A DNA stretch of 64,000 nucleotides from Martinezella rhizogenes (GTDB taxonomy: Bacteria; Pseudomonadota; Alphaproteobacteria; Rhizobiales; Rhizobiaceae). Position 1 is the stretch's first letter, and the number at the start of each line of letters is the position of its first letter. The notes below the pieces were generated by a model. The model did not search any database and was not told the DNA's origin. It worked only from the letters and a program-made list of their open reading frames with translations. The translations under genes were made by a program, and so were the position numbers. Location: the NCBI RefSeq assembly GCF_027460065.1, contig NZ_JAPYZZ010000009.1, forward strand, positions 1 through 64,000, given 5' to 3'. Positions 18,697 to 28,411 of this stretch are shown in pieces.

Positions 18697-19431
18697 TCAG
18701 ACGTGCTGGCCGCCATTGATGTGAATTTCCGCGCCGTTGATGTAGCTCGACTGCTCCGAGCACAGGAAATAGATGGTCTGCGCCACCTCGGCTGTGGTGC
18801 CAAGACGGCCGAGCGGCACCTGCGCATCCACCAGTTCAGCCGTTCCGGGCGACAGGATGGCGGTATTGATTTCACCCGGTGCAATGGCATTGGCGCGCAC
18901 GCCACGCGGGCCGAATTCATGCGCAAGCTCGCGCGTTAGCGCCGCAAGGGCTGCCTTCGAAGTAGCATAGGCCACGCCAGCGAAAGGATGCACCCGCGAG
19001 CCGACGATGGAGGTGACATTGACGATGGAGCCTTTCGCCGCCTCCAGTTCCGGCAGAAGCGCGCGGGCGAGTAGCGCCGTGGAAACGAGATTGACGTTGA
19101 ACACACGCGTCCAGACGTCGGCCGTGGTATCCGCCACGCCAAGTCGGCTGCCACCTTCACCCTTGGGCGAAATACCGGCATTGTTGACGAGGGCGGCAAG
19201 CTTGCCTTCCGGCAGGCGCGAGCGCACCTCGTCTGCCAGATCATCGATCCCCGACAGATCCTCAAGATCGGCCTGGATATGGCTCTCGCGTGCCGATGGC
19301 CACCGGCATTCCTCGGAAAAGGGCTGCCGCGAAACGGTGAGAATCCTCCAGCCCTTCTCCTGAAACAGCTTGACGGTGGCATGCCCTATTCCGCGGCTCG
19401 CGCCGGTCAGAAGCATGAAAGGAACAGCCAT
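18697..19431 (-). CDS. short-chain dehydrogenase/reductase, FixR-like
   Basis: The 244-residue SDR has the NAD(P) motif TGASRGIGHA, NNAGIS, and the catalytic Ser…YxxxK (AYATSKAALAAL). Its place next to celDE matches the partial fixR homologue reported beside the A. tumefaciens cellulose operons. The oxidoreductase substrate is unknown. It is upstream of and co-directional with the aminotransferase, and divergent from celD. Confidence 0.88.
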   Translation of the reverse strand: MAVPFMLLTGASRGIGHATVKLFQEKGWRILTVSRQPFSEECRWPSARESHIQADLEDLSGIDDLADEVRSRLPEGKLAALVNNAGISPKGEGGSRLGVADTTADVWTRVFNVNLVSTALLARALLPELEAAKGSIVNVTSIVGSRVHPFAGVAYATSKAALAALTRELAHEFGPRGVRANAIAPGEINTAILSPGTAELVDAQVPLGRLGTTAEVAQTIYFLCSEQSSYINGAEIHINGGQHV

Positions 19432-19666
19432 ATGAGAACTCCCGTGCCATGCGAGCCGTTGAGCCGGACACGCATTCAGCGTCGCATGTTAGAGTGCTGC
19501 AACCGGCTGACAAGGTCTTTTTTGTCGCGGTGCGGCAATCGGCTAAGGGCAATGGGCTAATCCCATTTGATGCCGGGCTTTCACCCGAAGGGAATATTTG
19601 AAGCCAGCCGTTTACCCATAAAATGAAGCCTCCCGAATGTGTGATCAGTATTGGGAGGGGGCAAGA

Positions 19667-21313
19667 ATGCGCATCGATATCATCGACACCGACGCCGGCT
19701 TCGAGGCGATCAGGCAAAACTGGGACTCGGTGTTCATGGCCGATCCCCACGCCCGGCATTTCCTTTCCTGGGGCTGGCTCAGGGATTACATGCCGCGCCG
19801 CAGGCGCTGGTTCATCCTGGCGCTCCGCGAACGCCCGGAAGGCTCGCCTTATGTGGCGTTTTTCCCGCTCCGCCTCGTCACCGAACCGGACAAGAAGACC
19901 GGCCGCTTTCACGACAGCATCGTCATGGCCGGCAACGCGGCGGCGGATTACACCGGCTTCATCTCCCTGCCGGACTATGAAAATCACGCCGTTGCCGGTT
20001 TTTGCTCCTTTATACGCCAGCAGAACTGGACCGAGCTGAAGCTCGACTACCTGTCCGGCCCGCCAGAAAGGCGCGATGCGATGATCCGCGCCCTTCAGGG
20101 TCCACTCGTCATGTTTCGCGACAACATGCCGACCAACTCCTACAACATCAACAATTGCATCTGCCCGGTGGTGAGCTTGCCGGAGACATTCGACGGCTAT
20201 CTCGAAAGTCATATGAGCAGCCAGACCCGGCAGAAACTCAGGCGCTTCCTGCGAAAGGTGGAGGGCGGCGACGAATACCGTTTCACCTTCGCAACAAAGG
20301 ACACAATCAAACGGGACATGGACATCCTGTTCGATTTCTGGCGCATTCGCTGGGCGCCGCACAAGGGCAAGGAGCGTACCGAACTCCTGATCGGCGCGAC
20401 GCGGCAGATGCTGATGGACGTCTGGCTGCGCGGCGATCTGGAAGTGCCGGTGCTCTGGTTCGGCGACCAGCCGCTCGGCGCGCTCGCCAATATCATCGAC
20501 CGGCAGAAAAAATCGGTCCTGTTCTACATTACCGGCCGCGACGAGAACTGGAAGACACCGTCCCCCGGCCTCGTGTTGCATGGGCACTGCATCCGCAGGG
20601 CCATCGAGCAGGGTTTCAAGACCTATGATTTCCTGCGTGGTAACGAACCCTACAAATATTTCTTCGGGCCGGAAGAGCACAAGCTGAGCTGTACGCTGTT
20701 CCGCACCCGCTCGGGCGACAATCTCGGCGGCACGCTCCACCCGCGCAGCGTCCGTTTTGTTTACGAACAGGCCCTGAAACTCTACAAGAGCGGCAAGAAG
20801 AGCGAGGCCAACATTGCCTTCGGTCAGGTTCTTTCCGCAGCGCCGGACCATCTCGGCGCGCAGTTTGGGCTCGCCAACCTCGCCTTCGACCGCGGTGAAT
20901 TCCGGGAAGCCGAAATTGCCTTTCTCAGCCTTCTGGCAGCAGGCCAGGAACCCGTCGTCCTGTGGCTGCGCATCGGCGAAACGCGGCTGGCGCAACAGCA
21001 TTATCACGAGGCATCCGAGGCCTTCCGCCAGGTGACCAATCGCGCCCCCTTCCACCGGGAAGCACTTTACAAATGCGCGGTGGCGCTGATTGCCGCCGAA
21101 CGACAGATGGAAGCGGCGGAAATCCTGGAAAGGTTGCAGCATTACCATTCCGACGATACGGCCCATCTGGAATATGCCGAAAAAGCCCGCGCGGCCCTTG
21201 CGCGGCTGGAACAGGCAAAGACCACGGCTCCGCTGCCGCCCGATGTCGTCACGCTTGTCGCCAAACCGAAAACGACGGCCAAGCGCTGGCATCCGCCAAA
21301 GGTTTTGCATTAA
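19667..21313 (+). CDS. celD: cellulose biosynthesis protein CelD (BcsL-type acetyltransferase with TPR)
   Basis: The 548-residue cytoplasmic protein has an N-terminal GNAT/FemAB-like domain of the CelD/BcsL family (about residues 1-350, with GLVLHGHCIRRAIEQGFKTY and FLRGNEPYKYFFG) and a C-terminal TPR region (about 370-510). The ATG at 19667 follows a GGGAGGGGG ribosome binding site; the frame is open 10 codons upstream without it. It precedes celE by 60 bp as the celDE operon. CelDE are required for cellulose synthesis in A. tumefaciens, but the acetylated or modified substrate is not known. Confidence 0.9.
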   Translation: MRIDIIDTDAGFEAIRQNWDSVFMADPHARHFLSWGWLRDYMPRRRRWFILALRERPEGSPYVAFFPLRLVTEPDKKTGRFHDSIVMAGNAAADYTGFISLPDYENHAVAGFCSFIRQQNWTELKLDYLSGPPERRDAMIRALQGPLVMFRDNMPTNSYNINNCICPVVSLPETFDGYLESHMSSQTRQKLRRFLRKVEGGDEYRFTFATKDTIKRDMDILFDFWRIRWAPHKGKERTELLIGATRQMLMDVWLRGDLEVPVLWFGDQPLGALANIIDRQKKSVLFYITGRDENWKTPSPGLVLHGHCIRRAIEQGFKTYDFLRGNEPYKYFFGPEEHKLSCTLFRTRSGDNLGGTLHPRSVRFVYEQALKLYKSGKKSEANIAFGQVLSAAPDHLGAQFGLANLAFDRGEFREAEIAFLSLLAAGQEPVVLWLRIGETRLAQQHYHEASEAFRQVTNRAPFHREALYKCAVALIAAERQMEAAEILERLQHYHSDDTAHLEYAEKARAALARLEQAKTTAPLPPDVVTLVAKPKTTAKRWHPPKVLH

Positions 21314-21373
21314 AGGCATCGCCCTGTAAGTTGCGGCAGGAAAACCCGGCCCGCCGACTTGCAAGGATATCAG

Positions 21374-22528
21374 ATGTTTCTGACCAACAAGGACATGCTC
21401 GATCTCGTCGAGCTTCGCCACGATCTGCACCGTCATCCGGAAGTTTCCGGGGAGGAGAAGGAAACCGCGCGGCGTATCCGCACTTTCCTTGCGCAGGCAA
21501 AACCCGACCGGCTTCTTGCCGATCTCGGCGGCCATGGCGTGGCGGCGGTTTATGACAGCGGTAAAAGCGGCCCGGCAATACTGATCCGCTCGGAACTCGA
21601 TGCTCTGCCCATTCATGAAAAGAGCGAGGCCGATTACCGCTCCGGCACTGACGGCAAGGGCCATCTTTGCGGCCATGATGGTCACTCCACCATCCTGACG
21701 GCACTGGCACTCGGTCTCTCCAGGCAAAGGCCGCAAACCGGTCGCGTCATTCTTCTCTACCAGCCCGCGGAAGAAACCGGCGCAGGTGCCGCCGCCGTCC
21801 TCACTGACCCGCGTTTTAACGAAATAAAACCGGACTATTCATTTTCGCTGCATAATCTGCCCGGACTGCCGCTCGGCCATGTCAGTGTGCTGGAAGGGCC
21901 GGTCAATTGCGCATCGCGCGGCATCAAGATCCGCCTTTCCGGCAAGACGGCGCATGCCTCCTCACCGGAACACGGCGTTTCGCCCATGCGGGCGATATCC
22001 CTGATGATGCCAGCCTTGGCCGAACTTGGTTCCGGCTTCCCGCCCGAACCCGACTTTTCGATGGTGACGATCACCCACGCCATGATGGGCGAGGCCGCCT
22101 TCGGTATCTCCCCGGCCGATGCGGAAATCTGGGCGACGCTCAGAACCTTGACCGACGACCGGATGGAGAAGCTCTGCACAGCTGCGGAATCACTGGCGAA
22201 AAAGGTGGCAGGCGAGCACCAGCTGACACTCGACATCGCCTATGACGATATTTTCCTGCATTGCGAAAATACGCCTGAGGCGGTCGGGCACATAAGGCAC
22301 GCGCTCGACGAGGAGAAAATTCTCCACAATTCGGAAGGTCTGCCCATGCGGGCCTCCGAGGATTTCGGCCGTTTCCGCACTGTCTCGTCGTCAGCAATGT
22401 TCTTTCTCGGCGCAGGCAGGGATTACCCCAACCTGCACAATCCCGATTATGACTTTCCTGATGCGTTGATCGGCATCGGCGCGCGCATCTTCATGCGCAT
22501 CATCCGCAATCTGACGGACGAGAAATAG
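21374..22528 (+). CDS. celE: cellulose biosynthesis protein CelE (BcsM-type M20 amidohydrolase)
   Basis: The 384-residue protein belongs to the M20/aminoacylase metal-hydrolase family. Metal ligands are visible in RHDLHRHPE, LCGHDGHST and the acidic pair QPAEETGAG, with a later SLHNLPG and C-terminal ASEDFG. The ATG at 21374 has an AAGGA site; a TTG five codons upstream has none. It is the second gene of celDE, whose loss abolishes cellulose in A. tumefaciens. An amidohydrolase beside an acetyltransferase suggests opposed acyl transfer and removal, which is inference. Confidence 0.88.
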   Translation: MFLTNKDMLDLVELRHDLHRHPEVSGEEKETARRIRTFLAQAKPDRLLADLGGHGVAAVYDSGKSGPAILIRSELDALPIHEKSEADYRSGTDGKGHLCGHDGHSTILTALALGLSRQRPQTGRVILLYQPAEETGAGAAAVLTDPRFNEIKPDYSFSLHNLPGLPLGHVSVLEGPVNCASRGIKIRLSGKTAHASSPEHGVSPMRAISLMMPALAELGSGFPPEPDFSMVTITHAMMGEAAFGISPADAEIWATLRTLTDDRMEKLCTAAESLAKKVAGEHQLTLDIAYDDIFLHCENTPEAVGHIRHALDEEKILHNSEGLPMRASEDFGRFRTVSSSAMFFLGAGRDYPNLHNPDYDFPDALIGIGARIFMRIIRNLTDEK

Positions 22529-22551
22529 CGAAGACGAGCTGCGACCCGTCG

Positions 22552-24900
22552 TCAGCCACCACCCTGCGGGCCGTTGCTCGGCCGGGCCGCGCGCACGGCC
22601 GCCAGTCCCTTGATTCCGTCCTGATTCCCGATGGCTGTCAGGCTTTCGAAAATCTGCGCCGCTTCGCCATAGCGGCGCATGGCAAGGAAGGAATAACCAC
22701 GCAACACCATCAGGTCCGTGCGCTCATCGGCCAAACGCGCCCGCTGATCGAGCAGCAGAAGCGTTTCCGAATAGCGTTTCGACTGGAAGGCGGAAACCGC
22801 CCGGTCGGCCAGGATCGAGACCTGCAATTCAGTCGCGCGCGGGCGATCCATGCGCGATTTCGTCGCCGAGACGGCGGCATGATCCGTCAGCCCCATGCGC
22901 AGATAGGCAAGGCTCTGGCCATAGGCCGCATCGCTTTTCACTGTCGACTGGCCACCCTCAATCGCGGATTCGAAGGCTTTCAGCGCCTCCGCCGGACGGT
23001 TGGTTTCCATCAGGCACCAACCGAGATCGAGCGCCTGCTGCGGCAGCAGACGCTGCGGATCGGGATAGGCCGCGCAGGACCGTGGACGGGAGGCGGCGCT
23101 CGCTTCCCTTTGCGCCTGGATCGGCCGGCGTGCCTGCTTGGGCGAAGGTTCGGGCTGCTGCTGGACGACAGGCTGGTCATAGACCACCGCCGTTCCGGCC
23201 TGCGGCGCATAGGTCGGCGCGGGTGCCGTTACCTGCTGAGCAACGGGCGACGTACTTACGGGGGCAACAATCTGCCCGGACTGGTCCACCATGCGCGCCG
23301 TCCCCACATCGGCGATACGTTGAGAGCGGCTCGCCCATTGCTGCTGTATGCCACGCAGACCGGCCAGATTGCGCAGATCGTGATAGCTGACGGCCATACC
23401 ATAGGCTGAAGGCTCATCATCGGGTTTCCAGCCAAGCGCCGTGCTGAACCATTGCAAAGCAAGCGGCGTCTGCCGGAAAGCCAGCGAATACCAGCCGAAT
23501 TGCTGCGCGGTAGCCGCATCCTTGCGCGCCACCGTTTCCCCGGCAATGCGTTGCAGCACATCAGGCGGCAGAACGACCGGCGGCTGCAAGGCCAGAAGAT
23601 TGGCTGTCGCCGCAAGATAGGTCGCGAGAGCATCGTCGGAGGCCGTGCGCCATTTATACATGACGTCTTCGGCCTCACGCGGCTCGTTACGGTCGATCAG
23701 CGCCAGCGCCAAGCCCTGCGAGGCCGACGCGCTGTTTTCTTCCTCATGCGCCTTGCGGAACCACTTTTCCGCCTCCGTCATGTTCTTCTGGCGGATATTG
23801 TACCAGCCGAGCAGCAGGGCATCGCTTGCGAGCTTGTCAGTCTCGGCCAATCTCTCAAGCCGCATCAGATAGGCGGAAGGAACGGTAACACCCTCCTTTT
23901 CGCCCTCTTTCGGTTTCTCTCCAGCTTTGGCGACAAACTGGCGGGCGAGATCGTTTTTGACCGGCTCGAATTCCAGTTGACCGTCCGCGCCGGGTTTTTC
24001 CTTGGCGAGCAATTCGGCCATCATCTCGGCCGGCAAAAGCGCCGATGCCTTCTGCACCGTTGCAAGCCTGTCGCTGGCGGCCGTGCAATTGTTGAGGATG
24101 TAAAGATAAGCGTCGCGCGCCCGAGCGGCCCGATCAGTATTGGCGAAGGCATCGGCAACGCGCCACAGGACATCGACTTCGCCGCAGGTCAAGAGGCCGG
24201 GATTGTTTGCGGCCGTATCCACCACCGCCGAATATTGCTTGAGATCGGACGCATTGACGAGCCGCTGGCGGGCTTCGGCAAGGGTGAGCATGCCGATGAG
24301 ATTATCGGGTGGCTGCCATCCGGGCTCTGCCTGCTGGCGGTCGGCGATCGACTTGCGCACCTCGGCATAACGGCCATCGGTGTAAAGCTGCCACATGGCG
24401 TCGAGCTTGGGATCGCCGTTTTCGGGAATGGCAAGAGGATCGGCCGGCGGCGTCCAGTTGGGATAAAGCGTGCGAAGACGCGCGATTTCGGCCTGAAGCC
24501 GCTGGGTATCACCGCGGGCTGCAAAATAGCGCAGCGCGCTGAGATCGACCTCGGGCATATCGGCCGAGGCGGGCTGGGGCGTGCGTGGGGCCTGCGCCGT
24601 TTGTGTTTGTGGCGCCTGTCCACCAGCCTGCGTCACCGGCAACGGATCACTCGCCGGAACGGTGACCGGCGGTGTCGTGACGGGCGTCGTTGCCTGCGCC
24701 ATCTCGCGGTTTTTGACGAAAGCACTGATCTGCGCCGGATTGGCCGCCGGTGAAATACGCTGTACCGCCCGGTTATCGCCGACCGCCGATGTATGCACGT
24801 CCGACACCCGCCCGAGAATGCTGTCGCGCCAGTGGAAGGCCGCAAGCGCAATCAGAAGTAGGATGAGAGCCGAGGTCGACAGTGGCTTGTTCATCGGCAT
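22552..24900 (-). CDS. bcsK: TPR protein of type III cellulose operon (BcsK)
   Basis: The 782-residue protein has one N-terminal membrane helix (LSTSALILLLIALAAFHW), a low-complexity Pro/Thr/Gln-rich linker (about 70-120), and then TPR-like helical repeats to the C-terminus, with a second Pro/Gln-rich linker near 540-600. It lacks the C-terminal outer-membrane beta-barrel of BcsC, so it is better called BcsK, the TPR partner in alphaproteobacterial type III operons. It is the last gene of the bcsN-celABC strand and overlaps celC by 10 bases. A periplasmic scaffold for export of the glucan is likely. Confidence 0.8.
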   Translation of the reverse strand: MPMNKPLSTSALILLLIALAAFHWRDSILGRVSDVHTSAVGDNRAVQRISPAANPAQISAFVKNREMAQATTPVTTPPVTVPASDPLPVTQAGGQAPQTQTAQAPRTPQPASADMPEVDLSALRYFAARGDTQRLQAEIARLRTLYPNWTPPADPLAIPENGDPKLDAMWQLYTDGRYAEVRKSIADRQQAEPGWQPPDNLIGMLTLAEARQRLVNASDLKQYSAVVDTAANNPGLLTCGEVDVLWRVADAFANTDRAARARDAYLYILNNCTAASDRLATVQKASALLPAEMMAELLAKEKPGADGQLEFEPVKNDLARQFVAKAGEKPKEGEKEGVTVPSAYLMRLERLAETDKLASDALLLGWYNIRQKNMTEAEKWFRKAHEEENSASASQGLALALIDRNEPREAEDVMYKWRTASDDALATYLAATANLLALQPPVVLPPDVLQRIAGETVARKDAATAQQFGWYSLAFRQTPLALQWFSTALGWKPDDEPSAYGMAVSYHDLRNLAGLRGIQQQWASRSQRIADVGTARMVDQSGQIVAPVSTSPVAQQVTAPAPTYAPQAGTAVVYDQPVVQQQPEPSPKQARRPIQAQREASAASRPRSCAAYPDPQRLLPQQALDLGWCLMETNRPAEALKAFESAIEGGQSTVKSDAAYGQSLAYLRMGLTDHAAVSATKSRMDRPRATELQVSILADRAVSAFQSKRYSETLLLLDQRARLADERTDLMVLRGYSFLAMRRYGEAAQIFESLTAIGNQDGIKGLAAVRAARPSNGPQGGG

Positions 24901-25946
24901 TCCCCGTTATTCCTTGCCAGAAACGACAATGCCAGAAGATGCAATGTGGAAGGATAATAAAGTGTTGGCTGGAAACTTTTAAGTTCGGCGGAAACGGCAG
25001 GACCACCGGCTATGCAGGCGGCCAGCGCCGGTATGATACGATAACCGGGATCGGACAGAACGTCCTTCACTGCGCCGCTCTTCAGATCGAAGGTGCCGGC
25101 AGCACCGCTTTCCAGCATCATGCCGTCTTTCAGCCGGGACAGCAGCTCCGGCGAGCCCATATTCGCGCGTGCAAGATAAAGCGGTATGCGCACCGCATTA
25201 TATCCGAATTCCGGCGGAAAGCCCGATGCCGGCTGCGGTTTCGTCTTCACCGATATCCAGTCGGCGGGCAGTTTTCTGTCACTGAAGGCGAAGGCGCCGA
25301 TCTGCGCCACGCCATCATCGGCCACCGCTTTCCACAGCGGCGACGGAGCGACGAGATTGAGCACCGGAAAGGCTTCGAAAATCAGATAGGACGGATTGAC
25401 CACCGGACCATCGGCCCGATCGCCCTCGCCGAAACCGCTGGCGGCCGGCAGAAGCAACGTGCGCCCGCCCCGCTGCACCACGGTCTTTTTGAGGATGACG
25501 GAGGCGATGGCCGCCGATGCTTCGGCATAATCCTGCCGGTTCCACTGTCCTGCCGCCAGCGCCAGCGCATAGGCGATCAGGATGTCGCCATCGGTGGCAT
25601 TGTTGATGTCGGTGACATGCGGCCTGGTGCGCGGATCCCATTTCCAGGCGGAAAGCCCGTCATCGCGGACCAGCAATTCGGTGCGGGTGAAACTCCAGAT
25701 CAGCTCGAAATCCGACAGGTTGTCGGCAAGCACGGCGAGCCACATGCCATAGCCCTGCCCTTCGCTGTGGCTGATATTGCCGTTGCCGGTATCGATGATC
25801 CGGCCGCCGGGGTCGAGAAACGCGCCCTTATAGGCAGTCCATGCGTCCGGCGGGATCGAAGCCGCGCGGCTGACGGAGAGGCCGGCAAGCAGCATCATGG
25901 CCGACAGGCAGACAATACCAGCAATTTTCGAAATCCCGTTCGTCAT
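24891..25946 (-). CDS. celC: cellulose-associated endoglucanase, GH8
   Basis: The 351-residue GH8 enzyme has a signal peptide (ISKIAGIVCLSAMMLLAGLS), the catalytic glutamate in SHSEGQGYGMW (about residue 60) and the catalytic aspartate in ATDGDILIAYALAL (about residue 118). It equals BcsZ of other systems, trimming nascent glucan in the periplasm. CelC is needed for cellulose synthesis in A. tumefaciens. The gene overlaps celB by 4 bases and bcsK by 10. Confidence 0.93.
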   Translation of the reverse strand: MTNGISKIAGIVCLSAMMLLAGLSVSRAASIPPDAWTAYKGAFLDPGGRIIDTGNGNISHSEGQGYGMWLAVLADNLSDFELIWSFTRTELLVRDDGLSAWKWDPRTRPHVTDINNATDGDILIAYALALAAGQWNRQDYAEASAAIASVILKKTVVQRGGRTLLLPAASGFGEGDRADGPVVNPSYLIFEAFPVLNLVAPSPLWKAVADDGVAQIGAFAFSDRKLPADWISVKTKPQPASGFPPEFGYNAVRIPLYLARANMGSPELLSRLKDGMMLESGAAGTFDLKSGAVKDVLSDPGYRIIPALAACIAGGPAVSAELKSFQPTLYYPSTLHLLALSFLARNNGECR

Positions 25947-28411
25947 CTATGCCGCCCCATCAGGCGCAGCATCACGAAGGTCGCGAGACCGAGCAGCGAA
26001 ACAAAGCCAATGAATGCCAGAGAATAGGAAAGAACGTTGGACGACAGCCAGTTGGCGGCGATCAGCCTCCAGTTCGAGAGTGAAAATGGGCGGGTAGCAT
26101 AAAGATTAGGCCGCTCCACTTCCACCGTTTCGATCTTTTCGGCTGCGGCATCATAAGCGGCGACACGCCCGGTGACATCGCGCCAGCGGTTTTCCCGCGT
26201 CATCGCCTGCATACCGTCAAGAAGCTCCGCCGAAGTCGGCGCGGTGGCAAGCGTCCACACGCCATCGCCCGAGGGGCTGAGACCCTGGGCCAGCATGAAG
26301 GAGACATTGCCGGGCGGCGCATAGGGCTGCTCCGGCGCCGGCAGGAAGCGCAGCGTATCCGAGCTCAAGTCGAAATTCCGCTTCATCCAGTCCTCGAAAG
26401 AGGACACCTGGCCCTCCCAGACACCGCCATCCACCCGTTCCCGCCAATCGTTAAACAGGGTTTCGCTGTTTTGGGCAGGAACCTGCACGCCGGCTCCCAT
26501 TTTCCAGGATATCTGGCTGGAGGGAACGAGATTGAACTGGCTGATCAACGACTGTGGAAATTGCGAGATCGTTCCAACGAAAAGCGCATCGCGATCACCG
26601 ATCACCAGCGGCGAGGCGACGGTCTCGATATCAATCGGATGTCCCGCCACGCTGGCAAGGCGGCTGACCAATGTGGCTGCCGCAGACATGGTGTCGGTGT
26701 CGAAACGGTCAAGCGACAATGCGACCGGCCCGCCGGTCCGATAGGGCTGGCCGGCACCCGCCATCGCGGCGAGATCCGGTTTGCGGCCGATCTGGGCGTA
26801 GTTAGGAATATGAATTTCCGAGGTGTCGAACAGGGCAAAACGCGGGGTGGTGCTGGCGGGTGCGCCAGGCGCACAGGCCTGATCCTGCGCCGTCATCAGC
26901 ACAGCCTCAAGGGTCACCTTATTCGGCCCCGGCTTGAAATGACGCATCGTCACATTGATCGGCAGATGCCGGAAAATGCCGCCGCCATTGTTGGAAATCG
27001 GCACCGTCGAGGCGATCTGGTCATTGACGTAGATATCGACATGGCTGCCGGGCAAGACCTGCGAGGAATAGGCTGCATCGAGCAGAAGCGACGCCTCGCC
27101 ATAGGCCGACGCATAAAAATCGGCGGGCATGCCGACATAAAATTCGTTGCGGAAACGCCGGCCGCTGAATTCGGTGCTCTGGAGACCAAGTTCGGAAAGC
27201 GCGATACGGCGGTCAGACATGACAAGCGGCACATCCGGCGCATGCCAGCTGCGGGTCGAAAACGTCGTTCTCTGGGCGCCGGGCGTACGCGATATCGAGG
27301 AAAACAGCGTCTCGATGGCCGACTGCACCGCCTGCGGCGTCGGGCCGCTGACAAAAAGTGGCGAGGAATTGCCGGGACGGGCAGCGCCAAAGCCGGCAAA
27401 GGCCCCCGCCGATGCCTCGGGCGGCAGCGCTCCAGCCATACCGGCAATCTCGCGGGCCGTGCCGACGAAAACCGTCAGCGTGCCCGCCTTGCTCTCGGTG
27501 GAAGGGGCGGTGACGAAACGGATCGTCTGGTTCGGCATCTGGGTTCTGAGCGCCAGCGCCTGTGAAAGACGCAGCAGAGAATCCGCAAATGCCGGATTGC
27601 CGAGTGCCGGCGCAACGATCTCGATCGACGTCATCGCCTTGCCATCGGGCCCGGTTGCCTGAATGTCATCGATATTGCCAAAGCTGCCGGCGACATCCGA
27701 ATTAAAGCCGATATAGGTATTTGCGGGGTTCACATCGGTCCACAGATCGTAAGTGGACTGGATCGTGCAATCGGTTCTGTGACGTTGCTGCACCCCGAGC
27801 GTCACGACATTTGAGCCCACCTGCAAGACGCCGGGCGGTATTTTCAGCGAGACGTTGCCTTCGCTGTCAGGCGCTTCGATCCGCGCCGCATCCAGCGCGA
27901 CATTGTTCAGACTCACCTGAAAATTTGAGCTTTCCGGCGCGACCACGATCGCATTCTGATAGCCGATATTCAGCGAAACGGCGGCGTTCGCCTGCTCCGG
28001 CGTCAGATAGATGCTCCATTGCCGGCGATCAATCTCGCCGGAAAGGCTGAGCTTTTCAAAAGGCAGGATATATCGGCGCCGGCTGTCCGCATTAAGCGAC
28101 GAGGCCGCCGCCGGAACCGGTCTTGCACCTTCCTGGCGCGGAGAAACCAAAGCGGGCTGCGATGGCACAGCGGGCGGACGTTGCGGCGCGGGCTGGACCG
28201 CAAAAGGCGGCGGAGCCGATGGTTGGCCCGCCGCTGGAGCTGGCACCTGGACAGATGGTTGTTGCGGCGGCACGATAGGCGGAATGGCGGGCGACGTCTG
28301 CGCTGGCCTTTCGGGCGTCATATCGAAGGGCGAGGACTGCGCCAGTGCACCCGTGGCAACCGCGCATATCAACACTGTCAGAGAATCCCGGATGGGTTTG
28401 CGGCCGATCAT
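25943..28411 (-). CDS. celB: cellulose synthase periplasmic subunit
   Basis: The 822-residue BcsB homologue starts with a signal peptide (MIGRKPIRDSLTVLICAVATGALA), continues with a Pro/Gln-rich linker (about 30-110), alternating carbohydrate-binding and flavodoxin-like domains, and ends with a membrane anchor (NWLSSNVLSYSLAFIGFVSL…). The ATG at 28411 overlaps the celA stop; the frame runs further upstream inside celA but the signal peptide and coupling decide the start. It guides the glucan from CelA into the periplasm. Confidence 0.93.
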   Translation of the reverse strand: MIGRKPIRDSLTVLICAVATGALAQSSPFDMTPERPAQTSPAIPPIVPPQQPSVQVPAPAAGQPSAPPPFAVQPAPQRPPAVPSQPALVSPRQEGARPVPAAASSLNADSRRRYILPFEKLSLSGEIDRRQWSIYLTPEQANAAVSLNIGYQNAIVVAPESSNFQVSLNNVALDAARIEAPDSEGNVSLKIPPGVLQVGSNVVTLGVQQRHRTDCTIQSTYDLWTDVNPANTYIGFNSDVAGSFGNIDDIQATGPDGKAMTSIEIVAPALGNPAFADSLLRLSQALALRTQMPNQTIRFVTAPSTESKAGTLTVFVGTAREIAGMAGALPPEASAGAFAGFGAARPGNSSPLFVSGPTPQAVQSAIETLFSSISRTPGAQRTTFSTRSWHAPDVPLVMSDRRIALSELGLQSTEFSGRRFRNEFYVGMPADFYASAYGEASLLLDAAYSSQVLPGSHVDIYVNDQIASTVPISNNGGGIFRHLPINVTMRHFKPGPNKVTLEAVLMTAQDQACAPGAPASTTPRFALFDTSEIHIPNYAQIGRKPDLAAMAGAGQPYRTGGPVALSLDRFDTDTMSAAATLVSRLASVAGHPIDIETVASPLVIGDRDALFVGTISQFPQSLISQFNLVPSSQISWKMGAGVQVPAQNSETLFNDWRERVDGGVWEGQVSSFEDWMKRNFDLSSDTLRFLPAPEQPYAPPGNVSFMLAQGLSPSGDGVWTLATAPTSAELLDGMQAMTRENRWRDVTGRVAAYDAAAEKIETVEVERPNLYATRPFSLSNWRLIAANWLSSNVLSYSLAFIGFVSLLGLATFVMLRLMGRHR

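Noticed and set aside
19262-21736. 824-codon open frame on - opposite celD and the SDR
   Set aside because: It spans the divergent start region of two recognised genes and has no coherent domain.
23452-24753. 433-codon open frame on + opposite bcsK
   Set aside because: Antisense frame without start signal, composition typical of a shadow.
22552-24900. BcsC outer-membrane porin for the TPR protein
   Set aside because: The TPR region reaches the C-terminus with no beta-barrel-like alternating segment.
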